Translations under genes and position numbers: made by a program
In this document: positions 50,835 to 59,724 of the stretch, piece by piece
How the letters are laid out: each line of letters begins with the position of its first letter
Position numbering within the stretch: position 1 is the first letter of the stretch
Notes under the pieces: generated by a model
The model's input: the letters and a program-made list of their open reading frames with translations, nothing else
Databases searched by the model: none
What the model was told of the DNA's origin: nothing
Assembly (NCBI RefSeq): GCF_041435015.1
Contig: NZ_CP107989.1
Coordinates: 5,332,001 to 5,396,000, forward strand
From: Streptomyces canus
GTDB taxonomy: Bacteria > Actinomycetota > Actinomycetes > Streptomycetales > Streptomycetaceae
Reading direction: 5' to 3'
DNA: 64,000 nucleotides

Positions 50835-51086
50835 TCAAGCTCCGCGGCGTTGAGACGAAGGACCGGACTCGTCGTCCTCGTCCTCGTCGTCGTTATAGAG
50901 ATCCGCGTACTGGGCGTACGGGTCGTCTTCCTCGTCGTCGTCCTCGAACGGCTCGCCATTCGGCGGCTGACTCGAAGTCGAAGCGCCCAGCTCATTGGCC
51001 AGACGCGAGAGGTCAGTCCCGCCGCTGCTGTACTTCAGCTGGCGGGCGACCTTCGTCTGCTTGGCCTTTGCCCGGCCGCGCCCCAT
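50835..51086 (-). CDS. DUF3073 family protein
   Basis: 83 residues from the ATG at 51086, with AGGGGGTCGAG upstream. The basic start MGRGRAKAKQTKVARQLKYS is nearly invariant in the family, and the rest is acidic and disordered (DDDEEDDPYAQYADLYNDDE). Such charge-split small proteins are common actinobacterial conserved proteins of unknown function, possibly nucleic-acid-bound. Position next to purM and the valine dehydrogenase gene matches what I recall for SCO4088. The 281-base gap to vdh contains no other gene that I can see. Confidence 0.9.
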   Translation of the reverse strand: MGRGRAKAKQTKVARQLKYSSGGTDLSRLANELGASTSSQPPNGEPFEDDDEEDDPYAQYADLYNDDEDEDDESGPSSQRRGA

Positions 51087-51367
51087 GGCTCGACCCCCTC
51101 GAATACGGGGCTCGGTGGCCCCAGAGTCTTGACACGCGTTCATGATCTAGAACGGGCTCTCCGCAGAGAGACCGGTCCGTAGGGCTTCCACGGTACCTGA
51201 GCCCACGCCCATACGGTACGTCGCCCGCAGCACGTGCCCTGGCCCAGAACCCTCGGGGAGCCCCGTCCCCGCTGGTCAACCGCGATTTTAACCACTTCTT
51301 CGCGGCCGACCCGCCGACGAACGTGAGAGTTCTCTCTAAGTGTGCGCCGACGGGTACCGGTCAAACG

Positions 51368-52468
51368 TCAGTGCGCCGGTTTCGTCGCCGCCTCATGCAT
51401 CCGCTGCTCGGCGATCCGGTCGGCCGCGGCGGCCGGCGGAATCCCGTCTTCCTTCGCACGTGCGAAGATCGCCAGCGTGGTGTCGAAGATCTTCGCGGCC
51501 TTCGCCCGGCACCGTTCGAAGTCGAACCCGTGCAGTTCGTCGGCGACCTGGATGACTCCGCCGGCGTTCACCACGTAGTCCGGCGCGTAGAGGATCCCGC
51601 GGTCGGCGAGGTCCTTCTCCACGCCCGGGTGCTCGAGCTGGTTGTTGGCGGCGCCGCAGACGATCCTCGCGGTCAGCGCCGGAACGGAGACGTCGTTCAG
51701 GGCTCCGCCGAGCGCGCAGGGGGCGTAGATGTCGAGACCCTCGGTCCGGATCAGCGCGTCGGTGTCGGCGACGGGGGAGACGGAGGGGTGCCGGCCGGCG
51801 ATCCGCTCCACGGCCTCCTGGCGTACGTCCGTGATCAGGACCTCGGCGCCCTCCTCGAGGAGGTGCTCCACGAGGTGGTGCCCGACCTTGCCGACGCCCG
51901 CGACGCCGATCCTGCGGTCGCGAAGCGACGGGTCGCCCCACAGGTGCTGGGCGCTGGCCCGCATGCCCTGGTAGACACCGAAGGCGGTGAGGACGGAGGA
52001 GTCGCCGGCGCCGCCGTTCTCGGGGGAGCGGCCGGTGGTCCAGCGGCACTCGCGTGCGACGACGTCCATGTCGGCGACGTACGTGCCGACGTCGCACGCG
52101 GTGACGTAGCGCCCGCCGAGCGAGGCCACGAAGCGACCGTAGGCGAGAAGCAGTTCCTCGCTCTTGTCGCGCTCCGGGTCGCCGATGATCACGGCCTTGC
52201 CACCGCCGTGGTCCAGCCCGGCCATGGCGTTCTTGTACGACATCCCGCGCGCGAGGTTCAGCGCGTCGGCGACGGCCTCCTGCTCGCTCGCGTACGGGTA
52301 GAAGCGGGTCCCGCCGAGGGCGGGGCCGAGCGCGGTGGAGTGGAGGGCGATGACGGCCTTGAGGCCGCTCTTGCGGTCCTGGCAGAGCACGACCTGCTCA
52401 TGACCGCCCTGGTCCGAGTGGAACAGGGTGTGCAGCACGTCGGCAGCGGCGCCGGTTACGTCGGTCAC
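51368..52468 (-). CDS. vdh: Valine (branched-chain amino acid) dehydrogenase
   Basis: 366 residues from the GTG at 52468, which gives [20 protein letters not shown] as known for streptomycete Vdh; GGAG lies eight bases upstream. It oxidatively deaminates valine, leucine and isoleucine with NAD, feeding acyl-CoA precursors for fatty acids and polyketides. The substrate region is [14 protein letters not shown], the catalytic Lys region [20 protein letters not shown], and the NAD fold [40 protein letters not shown], then [14 protein letters not shown], completes it. It is divergent from a conserved hypothetical gene. Confidence 0.96.
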   Translation of the reverse strand: MTDVTGAAADVLHTLFHSDQGGHEQVVLCQDRKSGLKAVIALHSTALGPALGGTRFYPYASEQEAVADALNLARGMSYKNAMAGLDHGGGKAVIIGDPERDKSEELLLAYGRFVASLGGRYVTACDVGTYVADMDVVARECRWTTGRSPENGGAGDSSVLTAFGVYQGMRASAQHLWGDPSLRDRRIGVAGVGKVGHHLVEHLLEEGAEVLITDVRQEAVERIAGRHPSVSPVADTDALIRTEGLDIYAPCALGGALNDVSVPALTARIVCGAANNQLEHPGVEKDLADRGILYAPDYVVNAGGVIQVADELHGFDFERCRAKAAKIFDTTLAIFARAKEDGIPPAAAADRIAEQRMHEAATKPAH

Positions 52469-52690
52469 TGTGGTGACTCCTGGGTACATTGCGGCGATGG
52501 GACACAGGCGCCCGTAAGGGTGGCGGGACCTGTGAGCACGAGATTAGGGCTTGTGGCGGCCCATGACCGTGCAGTGCTCAGGATCACCTTCTCCCGGGGG
52601 ACGGGCGTGCGACGATTTGCATAGTTTTCCCGCACGTTTGTGTGCGGGTTTCGCAGGTTTTCCCGGCAGGCGGCGGGGGAGAGAGCAGGC

Positions 52691-53533
52691 GTGCCCAAGG
52701 TGTCCTCGGTGATCGTCCCGTACGCGACCTATCTGCGCGTGTACGAACCGCTGGCCGCCTTCCCCGAGCCCGAGCGCAGCCACTGGGCCCGTTACGCCCG
52801 TCGCCAGGAGCGTCCGTCGTACCAGGACGAACTGCGTCGCTCCCTGGCCGACTTGCTGCCCACCCCGCCGATCCCGGTGCCGGTGCACGAGAGCAGCGAC
52901 GCCTTCGTGCTCGACGTGGACGGCGTGGTGTGCGTGTGCCCGTGGCGCACCCGGCTGCGCGGCTGGCTGGCCCTGGAGGAGCTCGGGGAGGAGCTGCCGG
53001 GGCCGGTCCTGGACGCGGTGCTGCCCGAGGTCGTACGCCGCCAGACCGCCCAGGACTACGAGCGCTGGCTCGCCCGGAACCCGGACGCCCGGCCCTGGAT
53101 CCGCACCGCGACCTGGCAGGTGCCGCTGAACTGGTTCGTGCTCGTCTCGGACGAGGAGCGGCGCTTCGACAAGGGGTCCGGTGAGATCCCGCCGATGCTG
53201 CGCTACCGCACCCCCATGGTGCAGGCCCGGCGGCGCGTGGCGCGGGCTCTGAGGGCCCTCAAGGACGCGATCGACGAGGGACCGCTCATCGACGGTCTGA
53301 TCGACGTGGGGCGCTGGCTGGAGGAGTTCCACCCGCGCTCGCTGGTCGAGCTGGACTACGGCGGTCTGGTGCATGTGCTGCCGCCCGGCGAGCTGGAGGA
53401 CGACCACTCGGCGGCGGACGTGGCCGAGGGCATCGAGGCGCTCAGGCACGGCGACGGGGCCGCGGCGGGCGAGGCCTACGGGCGGCTCGTGGAGCGCTGG
53501 CGGGGCATCAGGGACCGGCGCTCGGCGAACTGA
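52691..53533 (+). CDS. Conserved actinobacterial protein of unknown function
   Basis: 280 residues from the GTG at 52691 (GGGGGAGAG upstream). The chain is compact with no membrane segments: VPKVSSVIVPYATYLRVYEP, LAAFPEPERSHWARYARRQ, SSDAFVLDVDGVVCVCPWRT, PWIRTATWQVPLNWFVLVSD, EERRFDKGSGEIPPMLRYRT, and a helical C-terminus (HSAADVAEGIEALRHGDGAA). It matches a protein I recall between vdh and bldC (SCO4090 position), present through the genus. No catalytic motif is evident. It reads toward bldC, about 510 bases away. Confidence 0.8.
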   Translation: MPKVSSVIVPYATYLRVYEPLAAFPEPERSHWARYARRQERPSYQDELRRSLADLLPTPPIPVPVHESSDAFVLDVDGVVCVCPWRTRLRGWLALEELGEELPGPVLDAVLPEVVRRQTAQDYERWLARNPDARPWIRTATWQVPLNWFVLVSDEERRFDKGSGEIPPMLRYRTPMVQARRRVARALRALKDAIDEGPLIDGLIDVGRWLEEFHPRSLVELDYGGLVHVLPPGELEDDHSAADVAEGIEALRHGDGAAAGEAYGRLVERWRGIRDRRSAN

Positions 53534-54046
53534 ATGTGCGCCATGTCACGAACTGGCGTTTGACCTGACGCCCGTTTTGGGGTTTCGTCCTCGCTCAAGG
53601 CGTCAGCTTCCCCTGAAGTCTCACCGAGAAGGGACGTAGGTCCCGATCCGGGCGTAGGCCTCACGGAGTGTCAAGCGTGACGGACCGCACGTACCCGGCT
53701 CTTGCATCTCTTGCCCCTCCTCATGCCAAAATAGGACAAGGGGCCCGGGGGAGGTTCCGCTTTGGGGGGTCTGGTGACTCCTGATCGCCCTGTGACTGAT
53801 CGTCACAGTGGCGTGACTGTCCGCTATGGCATGGTCCATCGGCTTCCGTCGCCGATGAACACCTGGGGGGCAATTCCATCGGTTTGGCCGACGCGGCTGG
53901 ACGGATGGTGTAGTTGTAGTGCCGAGGACAAGCCGTTCGTCCTATAACCGACTCGACCCGCATCCGCCATTTCGGGCAACGCGGGTCAAGGTGCAGAATT
54001 TAGAGGAAAGAACCGAGAACGATCGGTTCTCCCGAGGAGGCCGCTC
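53534..54046 (+). promoter_or_regulatory. Long upstream region of bldC with a TGTGAC/GTCACA dyad
   Basis: No gene is supported in these 513 bases. A perfect dyad TGTGAC-TGATC-GTCACA lies at 53791-53807, flanked by further GTGACT motifs at about 53774 and 53812. The stretch after 53860 is less GC-rich than its surroundings, and AGAGGAAAGAACCG and GAGGAGG precede the ATG. Such length suggests a controlled promoter and a long leader. The dyad resembles a CRP-type site but its spacer is one base longer than the usual GTG-N6-GNCAC form. Confidence 0.5.
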
Positions 54047-54253
54047 ATGACCGCTCGCACCCCTGATGCCGAGCCGCTGCTGACCCCGGCTGAGGTCGCC
54101 ACGATGTTCCGCGTGGACCCGAAGACGGTGACGCGGTGGGCGAAGGCCGGCAAGCTCACGTCGATCCGTACGCTCGGCGGGCACCGCCGTTACCGCGAGG
54201 CCGAGGTCCGCGCTCTGCTCGCGGGCATCCCGCAGCAGCGCAGCGAGGCCTGA
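54047..54253 (+). CDS. bldC: Developmental regulator BldC (MerR-like)
   Basis: 68 residues. It is essentially a single winged helix-turn-helix of the MerR class without an effector domain: LLTPAEVATMFRVDPKTVTR, WAKAGKLTSIRTLGGHRRYR, EAEVRALLAGIP. BldC binds head to tail along direct repeats and controls the timing of development and antibiotic production. The sequence follows the known S. coelicolor protein (SCO4091) as I recall it. The ATG has GAGGAGG about eight bases upstream. It is a single-gene unit with a strong downstream terminator. Confidence 0.97.
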   Translation: MTARTPDAEPLLTPAEVATMFRVDPKTVTRWAKAGKLTSIRTLGGHRRYREAEVRALLAGIPQQRSEA

Positions 54254-54370
54254 ACAACTGAATAACCGGGCAAACCGGCTGACCCCCCAGTTGGCCGCGC
54301 CGCCCGAACCCTGGCTCCAAGCGACGCGGGTCCTGCCCCAACAGGGTCCATTCTCCACCTCGTCGTCGAT

Positions 54371-54406
54371 CGCGCTGGACTCCGCCGAGTCCAGCGCGAT
54401 CTTTTT
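54371..54406 (+). terminator. bldC terminator with a T-run
   Basis: Perfect 12-base stem (CGCGCTGGACTC with GAGTCCAGCGCG) around CGCC, followed by ATC and six T. It is the most classical intrinsic terminator in the window and lies 118 bases after the bldC stop. Confidence 0.95.
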
Positions 54407-54513
54407 TGTGTGCGCAGGGTGGGCGGCCGGCAGCCCTGTGAGCGGGCTTGTCGAAGTCTGGGGAGGGCTGTCGGATCTCCTGTGAGGGGCCCCTGGCAGG
54501 TGTGCGAACAGGA

Positions 54514-54600
54514 GTGCAATTGCACATATTAAATTGACCTGTTGTAGGGGAGGGGTAAGTTCCACGGTTTCAAAAACTCATGCGGTGACTCCCGTCACAT
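54514..54600 (+). other. Palindromes and promoter-like hexamers in a gene-free gap
   Basis: Between the bldC terminator and the next gene is an unusually AT-rich patch. It holds a perfect 12-base palindrome GTGCAATTGCAC at 54514-54525, then TTGACC (54534) and TAAGTT (54556) 16 bases apart, and a dyad GTGAC-TCCC-GTCAC at 54585-54598. No start codon leads to a supported gene; the small frames that open are under 15 codons. A short RNA is possible. Beyond, to 54694, only GC-rich sequence with an isolated AGGAGG is seen. Confidence 0.3.
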
Positions 54601-54694
54601 GCCGGAGTCCTTGTTACCCCCGGCTCCCGTGCGCTAAAGGAGGCGCGCGCCCCGGACTCCCGTCGGCGGGGCGGGGGTTGAGATCCGTCGACCG

Positions 54695-54886
54695 TCACGC
54701 CGTGGAGGGGCTCTCGTCCTCGACGGCCTCGTCCGGGGCCGGGGCGGTCCCTGGGGCGGAGTCCATCGCCAGCCGCAACAGGCGGTGGCAGATCGGGCAG
54801 TGGTGGGTCAGATGCCGGTACGAGGACGCGGCCGCCAGGTGTGCGCGCAGCAGTGCCCGCGTCTCGTGCCTGGCCGTTGCCGCCAT
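54695..54886 (-). CDS. DUF6274-like small protein with a CPICH motif
   Basis: 63 residues. The sequence is ATARHETRALLRAHLAAASS, YRHLTHHCPICHRLLRLAMD, then an acidic tail. The CxxC-His arrangement with two preceding His (HHCPICH) resembles a small metal-binding knuckle. I recall this pattern as a streptomycete family of unknown function. It reads toward bldC on the opposite strand and has no obvious operon partner. Confidence 0.7.
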   Translation of the reverse strand: MAATARHETRALLRAHLAAASSYRHLTHHCPICHRLLRLAMDSAPGTAPAPDEAVEDESPSTA

Positions 54887-55093
54887 ACGCCACCTCCGGG
54901 CTCCGCTGGGAACGGGGGCCTGGTTTCTGGGTACCGGTGCGATGCGACGCCGTCAAGATGGCGTGGAGGCCGCCGGCCCCTCACAAACGGCCTCGTCCTC
55001 AAGCGCCGGACGGTCTGGGATTGCCTGGACCGCGCGTACACACACGAAGAAGGCCCGCTCCCCGTTTCCGGGGTGCGGGCCTGACTTCCACTG

Positions 55094-55168
55094 CGGTCCT
55101 GACGGGATTTGAACCCGCGGCCTCCACCTTGACAGGGTGGCGAGCACTCCAAACTGCTCCACAGGACC
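55094..55168 (-). tRNA. tRNA-Asp(GTC), copy 1
   Basis: 75 bases. Acceptor GGTCCTG/CAGGACC, anticodon loop CTGTCAA in a CCACC/GGTGG stem, T-loop GTTCAAATC. Anticodon GTC reads GAC and GAU. The same sequence recurs at 59459-59533. CCA is not encoded. It lies 95 bases beyond the hrpA stop. Confidence 0.95.
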
Positions 55169-55262
55169 AGGTTTCGCGGCGCTTACTGCTGCGTTGCGCT
55201 GCGAGAAGGACTGTACAGGAGCAGGGAGGTCCTGGTCGAACTCACCCTGTGTGCGGGAGGCG

Positions 55263-58200
55263 TCACGGCGCCAGCGTGTCGATCGTCTTCACGATCCGCT
55301 TGTCGGAGATCGGGTACGCCGTGCCGAGCGCGTGGGCGAAATAGCTGACCCGCAGCTCCTCGATCATCCAGCGGACGTCCAGAACCTGCTGGGGCACGGG
55401 CCGGCCCTGCGGAAGCTGCTCCAGGAGCCAGGCGTACTCGTCCTGCATCTCGTGGACCTTCTCCATACGGGTCGTGTCCCGCTGGACGTTCGTCGGCATC
55501 TGCTGGAGACGGCGATCCGCCGCGACCAGGTAACGCATCAGGTCGGGCAGCCGGCGCAACCCCGTCGCCGTCACGAACCCCGGCTTCACCAGCGCGTCCA
55601 GCTGCGCCCGTACGTCCGCCAGGTTCGCCAGCAGCGCCGGGCTCCGTACGGCGTTCAGACGTCGCTCACAGGCCTGCCAGGCGGCGAGCACCTGCTGCAC
55701 CTGCCCGACCGTACGAACCGTGGTGTCGACGATCTCGGCGCGCACCTTGTCGTACAGCTTCCGGTACGACTCCTCGTCCCACGCCGGCCCCCCGAAGTCC
55801 CCGATCAGCTTGTCCGCCGCAGCCGTCGCGCAGTCGTCGAACAGCGCCTGGATCGAGCCGTGCGGATTCGACGACAGGGCGAGCTTCTGGGGGTTCGTCA
55901 GCTTCTCGGACGCGAACTTCGCCGGGCTCACCGGGATGTTGCGCACGATCAGCCGCCGCGTGCCCTTCCCCATCGCCTCGGCCTGCTCCGCCTCCGTGTC
56001 GAAGAGCCGGACCGAGACGGTGTCGCCGTCGTCCACCAGCGCCGGGTACGCCTTCACCGGCTGGCCCGCGCGACGGGTCTCGAAGACGCGCGTGAGCGTG
56101 CCGATCGTCCAGTCCGTCAGGCCCTTGCGCTCCAGGGACTCGCCGCCCTCGCGGGACGCCGTCGCGGCCGCCGCCTGGGACAGGGCCTGCCGCGCCTTCG
56201 GCCTGAGCTTCAGCCGCAACGCCTCCAGGTCCTTGTCCTCGGCCAGATTCCGGCGCCGCTCGTCGACGATCCGGAAGGTGATCCGCAGATGCTCCGGGAC
56301 CCGCGCCCAGTCGAAGTCCTCCGCGTCGAAGGGCACGCCGACCATGCGTTTCAGCTCGCGGGCCATCGTGACCGTCAAAGGCTCCTGGAGCGGGACGGCC
56401 GTATCCAGGAAGCGCCGCGCGAAGTTCGGCGCCGGTACGTAGTTGCGGCGGATCGGCTTGGGCAGGGAACGGATCAGCTCCGTCACCAACTCCTCCCGCA
56501 GACCCGGGATCTGCCAGTCGAAGCCCTCGTCCGTCACCTGGTTCAGGACCTGGAGCGGGATGTGGACCGTCACACCGTCCGCGTCGGCGCCCGGCTCGAA
56601 CTGGTAGGTCACCCGGAACTTCAGAGGGCCCTGCCGCCACGAGTCGGGGTAGTCGGCCTTCGTGACCGCCTCCGCCGACTCCCGGATGAGCATCGCGCGC
56701 TCGAAGTCCAGGAACTCCGGCTGCTCGTGCCGCTTCCGCTTCCACCACGCGTCGAAGTGCGCCCCGGACACCACGTGTTCGGGTACGCGCTGGTCGTAGA
56801 AGTCGAACAGTGTGTCGTCGTCGACCACGATGTCCCGGCGCCGCGCCCGGTGCTCCAGCTCCTCGACCTCGCTGAGGAGCTTGCGGTTGTCGGCGAAGAA
56901 CTTGTGGTGGGTGCGCCAGTCGCCCTCGACGAGGGCATTGCGGATGAAGAGCTCACGGCTCGACTCCGGATCGATACGGCCGTAGTTCACCTTCCGCTGG
57001 GCGACGATCGGCACGCCGTACAGCGTGACCTTCTCGTACGCCATCACCGCGGCCTGGTCCTTCTCCCAGTGCGGTTCGGAGTACGTCCGCTTCAGCAGGT
57101 GCTCGGCGAGCGGCTCGACCCACTCCGGCTCGATCTTCGCGTTGACGCGCGCCCAGAGACGTGAGGTCTCCACCAGCTCCGCCGACATGACGAACCGCGG
57201 CTGCTTCTTGAAGAGCGCCGAGCCCGGGAAGATCGCGAACTTGGCGCTCCGGGCGCCGAGATACTCGTTCTTGTTGCCGTCCTTCACGTCCTTCATGCCG
57301 ATGTGCGAGAGCAGACCGGCGAGGAGGGAGACGTGGACGCTCTGGTCGGGCGCATCGTCCTCGTTGAGATGGATACCCATCTGCTTGGCGACCGTGCGCA
57401 GTTGGGAGTAGATGTCCTGCCACTCGCGGATGCGCAGGAAGTTCAGGTACTCCTGCTTGCACATCCGGCGGAAGGACGACGAGCCGCGCTCCTTCTGCTG
57501 CTCACGGACATAGCGCCACAGGTTGAGGTAGGCGAGGAAGTCGCTGGTCTCGTCCTTGAAGCGGGCGTGCTGCTGGTCGGCCTGGGTCTGCTTGTCTGCC
57601 GGGCGCTCGCGCGGGTCCTGGATGGAGAGCGCGGCGGCTATGACCATGACCTCGCGGACACAGCCGTTCTTGTCGGCCTCCAGGACCATACGGGCCAGGC
57701 GCGGGTCGACGGGCAGCTGGGCGAGCTTGCGGCCGGTGTCGGTCAGCCGCTTGCGCACGTCCTTCTGCGCCGGGTCCAACGCGCCCAGTTCCTGGAGGAG
57801 TTGGACGCCGTCGCGGATGTTGCGGTGGTCCGGCGGGTCGATGAACGGGAACTTCTCGATGTCGCCGAGGCCGGCCGCGGTCATCTGGAGGATGACGGAG
57901 GCGAGGTTCGTCCGCAGGATCTCGGCGTCCGTGAACTCCGGCCTGCCGTCGAAGTCCTCTTCGCTGTACAGCCGGATGCAGATGCCGTCCGACGTACGGC
58001 CGCAGCGGCCCTTGCGCTGGTTGGCGCTGGCCTGCGAGACCGGCTCGATGGGCAGCCGCTGGACCTTGGTGCGGTGGCTGTAACGGCTGATCCGGGCGAA
58101 GCCGGGGTCGATGACGTACTTGATGCCGGGGACGGTGAGGGAGGTCTCGGCGACGTTCGTCGCCAGAACGATCCTGCGCCCGGTGTGCTGCTGGAAGACG

Positions 58201-59246
58201 CGGTGCTGCTCGGCGTGCGAGAGGCGGGCGTACAGGGGCAGGACCTCGGTGCCCTGCCCATTAGCGCCTCCGGCGCGGGGGTAGTTCTTCTTCACCAGGG
58301 CGTCCGCCGTGTCCCGGATCTCCCGCTCACCGGAGAGGAAGACGAGGATGTCGCCCTTGCCCTCGCCCTGGAGCTCCTCGACGGCGTCGCAGATCGCGGT
58401 GATCTGGTCGCGGTCGGCGTCGTCGGAGTCGTCTTCGAGGAGCGGGCGGTAGCGCACCTCCACCGGATACGTCCGCCCGCTGACCTCGACGATCGGCGCG
58501 TCCCCGAAGTGGCGCGAGAACCGCTCGGGGTCGATGGTCGCGGACGTGATGACGACCTTCAGATCCGGCCGCTTCGGCAGCAGCTGGGCCAGATATCCGA
58601 GCAGGAAGTCGATGTTGAGGGACCGCTCGTGGGCCTCGTCGATGATGATCGTGTCGTAGGCGCGCAGCTCGCGGTCGGTCTGGATCTCGGCGAGCAGGAT
58701 GCCGTCCGTCATCAGTTTCAGGAAGGTCGCGTCCTGGTTCACCTGGTCGGTGAACCGCACCTTCCAGCCGACGGCCTCGCCGAGCGGGGTGTCCAGCTCC
58801 TCGGCGACCCGCTCGGCGACCGTGCGGGCGGCGATACGACGGGGCTGGGTGTGCCCGATCATGCCCTTCACGCCCCGGCCGAGCTCCAGGCAGATCTTCG
58901 GGATCTGGGTGGTCTTGCCGGAGCCCGTCTCACCGGCCACGATCACGACCTGGTGATCACGGATGGCGGCCGCGATGTCGTCCTTCTTCTGGCTGACCGG
59001 GAGCTGCTCGGGATAGGACACGGCGGGCACGCGCGCACGGCGCGCGCTCACGCGTTCCTCGCCCTTGCCGACCTCCGCCTCGATCTCGGACAGCACGGCG
59101 GCCCGCGCCTCCGGCTTGCGGATCCTGCGCGCGCCTTCGAGCCTGCGCCCGAGCCGGTGCGCGTCGCGCAGGGACAGCTCGGTCAGGCGGGCGGCGAGAT
59201 CCCCGAAGGCGGGGGTACCGGGGGCGGGGGCAGGATGCGTAGACAT
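55263..59246 (-). CDS. hrpA: ATP-dependent RNA helicase HrpA
   Basis: 1327 residues, full length for the bacterial DEAH/RHA helicase. Motif I is VAGETGSGKTTQIPK near residue 105, Ia is GHTQPRRIAARTVAERVAEE, the DEAH box is IIIDEAHERSLNIDF, motif III VVITSATID, motif V VLATNVAETSLTVPG, and motif VI QRKGRCGRTSDG. The C-terminal half holds the HA2/OB region and a large HrpA-specific domain ending in ERLNAVRSP-like and WMIEELRVSYFAHALGTAYP segments. It unwinds RNA in the cytoplasm, with a suggested role in mRNA processing. Two tRNA genes flank each side within a few hundred bases. The ATG at 59246 begins MSTHPAPAPG. Confidence 0.97.
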   Translation of the reverse strand: MSTHPAPAPGTPAFGDLAARLTELSLRDAHRLGRRLEGARRIRKPEARAAVLSEIEAEVGKGEERVSARRARVPAVSYPEQLPVSQKKDDIAAAIRDHQVVIVAGETGSGKTTQIPKICLELGRGVKGMIGHTQPRRIAARTVAERVAEELDTPLGEAVGWKVRFTDQVNQDATFLKLMTDGILLAEIQTDRELRAYDTIIIDEAHERSLNIDFLLGYLAQLLPKRPDLKVVITSATIDPERFSRHFGDAPIVEVSGRTYPVEVRYRPLLEDDSDDADRDQITAICDAVEELQGEGKGDILVFLSGEREIRDTADALVKKNYPRAGGANGQGTEVLPLYARLSHAEQHRVFQQHTGRRIVLATNVAETSLTVPGIKYVIDPGFARISRYSHRTKVQRLPIEPVSQASANQRKGRCGRTSDGICIRLYSEEDFDGRPEFTDAEILRTNLASVILQMTAAGLGDIEKFPFIDPPDHRNIRDGVQLLQELGALDPAQKDVRKRLTDTGRKLAQLPVDPRLARMVLEADKNGCVREVMVIAAALSIQDPRERPADKQTQADQQHARFKDETSDFLAYLNLWRYVREQQKERGSSSFRRMCKQEYLNFLRIREWQDIYSQLRTVAKQMGIHLNEDDAPDQSVHVSLLAGLLSHIGMKDVKDGNKNEYLGARSAKFAIFPGSALFKKQPRFVMSAELVETSRLWARVNAKIEPEWVEPLAEHLLKRTYSEPHWEKDQAAVMAYEKVTLYGVPIVAQRKVNYGRIDPESSRELFIRNALVEGDWRTHHKFFADNRKLLSEVEELEHRARRRDIVVDDDTLFDFYDQRVPEHVVSGAHFDAWWKRKRHEQPEFLDFERAMLIRESAEAVTKADYPDSWRQGPLKFRVTYQFEPGADADGVTVHIPLQVLNQVTDEGFDWQIPGLREELVTELIRSLPKPIRRNYVPAPNFARRFLDTAVPLQEPLTVTMARELKRMVGVPFDAEDFDWARVPEHLRITFRIVDERRRNLAEDKDLEALRLKLRPKARQALSQAAAATASREGGESLERKGLTDWTIGTLTRVFETRRAGQPVKAYPALVDDGDTVSVRLFDTEAEQAEAMGKGTRRLIVRNIPVSPAKFASEKLTNPQKLALSSNPHGSIQALFDDCATAAADKLIGDFGGPAWDEESYRKLYDKVRAEIVDTTVRTVGQVQQVLAAWQACERRLNAVRSPALLANLADVRAQLDALVKPGFVTATGLRRLPDLMRYLVAADRRLQQMPTNVQRDTTRMEKVHEMQDEYAWLLEQLPQGRPVPQQVLDVRWMIEELRVSYFAHALGTAYPISDKRIVKTIDTLAP

Positions 59247-59328
59247 ACGCGATCCAGGATCTCATCCCCGGGAAATTACTGGCGAACGGTTTTGTCCCCG
59301 CGGCCGGCCTGTCACGACACATACAACA

Positions 59329-59354
59329 AGACCCCGATCCGGGGATCGGGGTCT
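59329..59354. terminator. Terminator of the tRNA-Glu/Asp/Phe set
   Basis: AGACCCCGA pairs with TCGGGGTCT around TCCGGGGA, seven bases beyond the tRNA-Phe 3' end. It separates the tRNAs from hrpA on the same strand. Confidence 0.8.
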
Positions 59355-59360
59355 GTGCTG

Positions 59361-59434
59361 TGGCTGGGGCCGGGGTCGAACCGGCGACCTACCGCTTTTC
59401 AGGCGGTCGCTCGTACCAACTGAGCTACCCAGCC
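59361..59434 (-). tRNA. tRNA-Phe(GAA)
   Basis: 74 bases. Acceptor GGCTGGG/CCCAGCC, anticodon loop CTGAAAA, T-loop GTTCGACCC. It is the last of three tRNA genes in a row and is followed by a hairpin. CCA is not encoded. Confidence 0.96.
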
Positions 59435-59458
59435 GAGAGGTTTCCGGGGAAACCTCAG

Positions 59459-59533
59459 CGGTCCTGACGGGATTTGAACCCGCGGCCTCCACCTTGACAG
59501 GGTGGCGAGCACTCCAAACTGCTCCACAGGACC
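59459..59533 (-). tRNA. tRNA-Asp(GTC), copy 2
   Basis: 75 bases with the same sequence as the copy at 55094-55168, on the same strand. It lies between tRNA-Glu and tRNA-Phe, 24 bases from the latter, and is most likely cotranscribed with them. Confidence 0.96.
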
Positions 59534-59571
59534 AAGCGTTGTGCACGAACAGTGTCGCACACGGTGATGCG

Positions 59572-59644
59572 TGCCCCCAACGGGATTCGAACCCGTGCTA
59601 CCGCCTTGAAAGGGCGGCGTCCTAGGCCGCTAGACGATGAGGGC
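59572..59644 (-). tRNA. tRNA-Glu(TTC)
   Basis: 73 bases. Acceptor GCCCTCA pairs with TGGGGGC (one G-T pair), anticodon loop CTTTCAA in a CCGCC/GGCGG stem, T-loop GTTCGAATC. Anticodon TTC reads GAA and GAG. First of the Glu-Asp-Phe cluster. Confidence 0.95.
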
Positions 59645-59724
59645 TATCGGCCCGCCTGGGCGCTTCTCAGCGCGTCGGGGACGTGAGAAGCATATGGGAT
59701 GCCGGGAGGTATCGCCAAAACGGT

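Noticed and set aside
53791..53807. Definite CRP binding site upstream of bldC
   Set aside because: The half-sites fit but the spacing is one base longer than the usual form, so it is reported only as a dyad.
57303..59423. Long plus-strand frame opposite hrpA
   Set aside because: The composition is that of an antisense shadow (Val/Leu/Asp/Arg-rich), and hrpA has all helicase motifs on the other strand.
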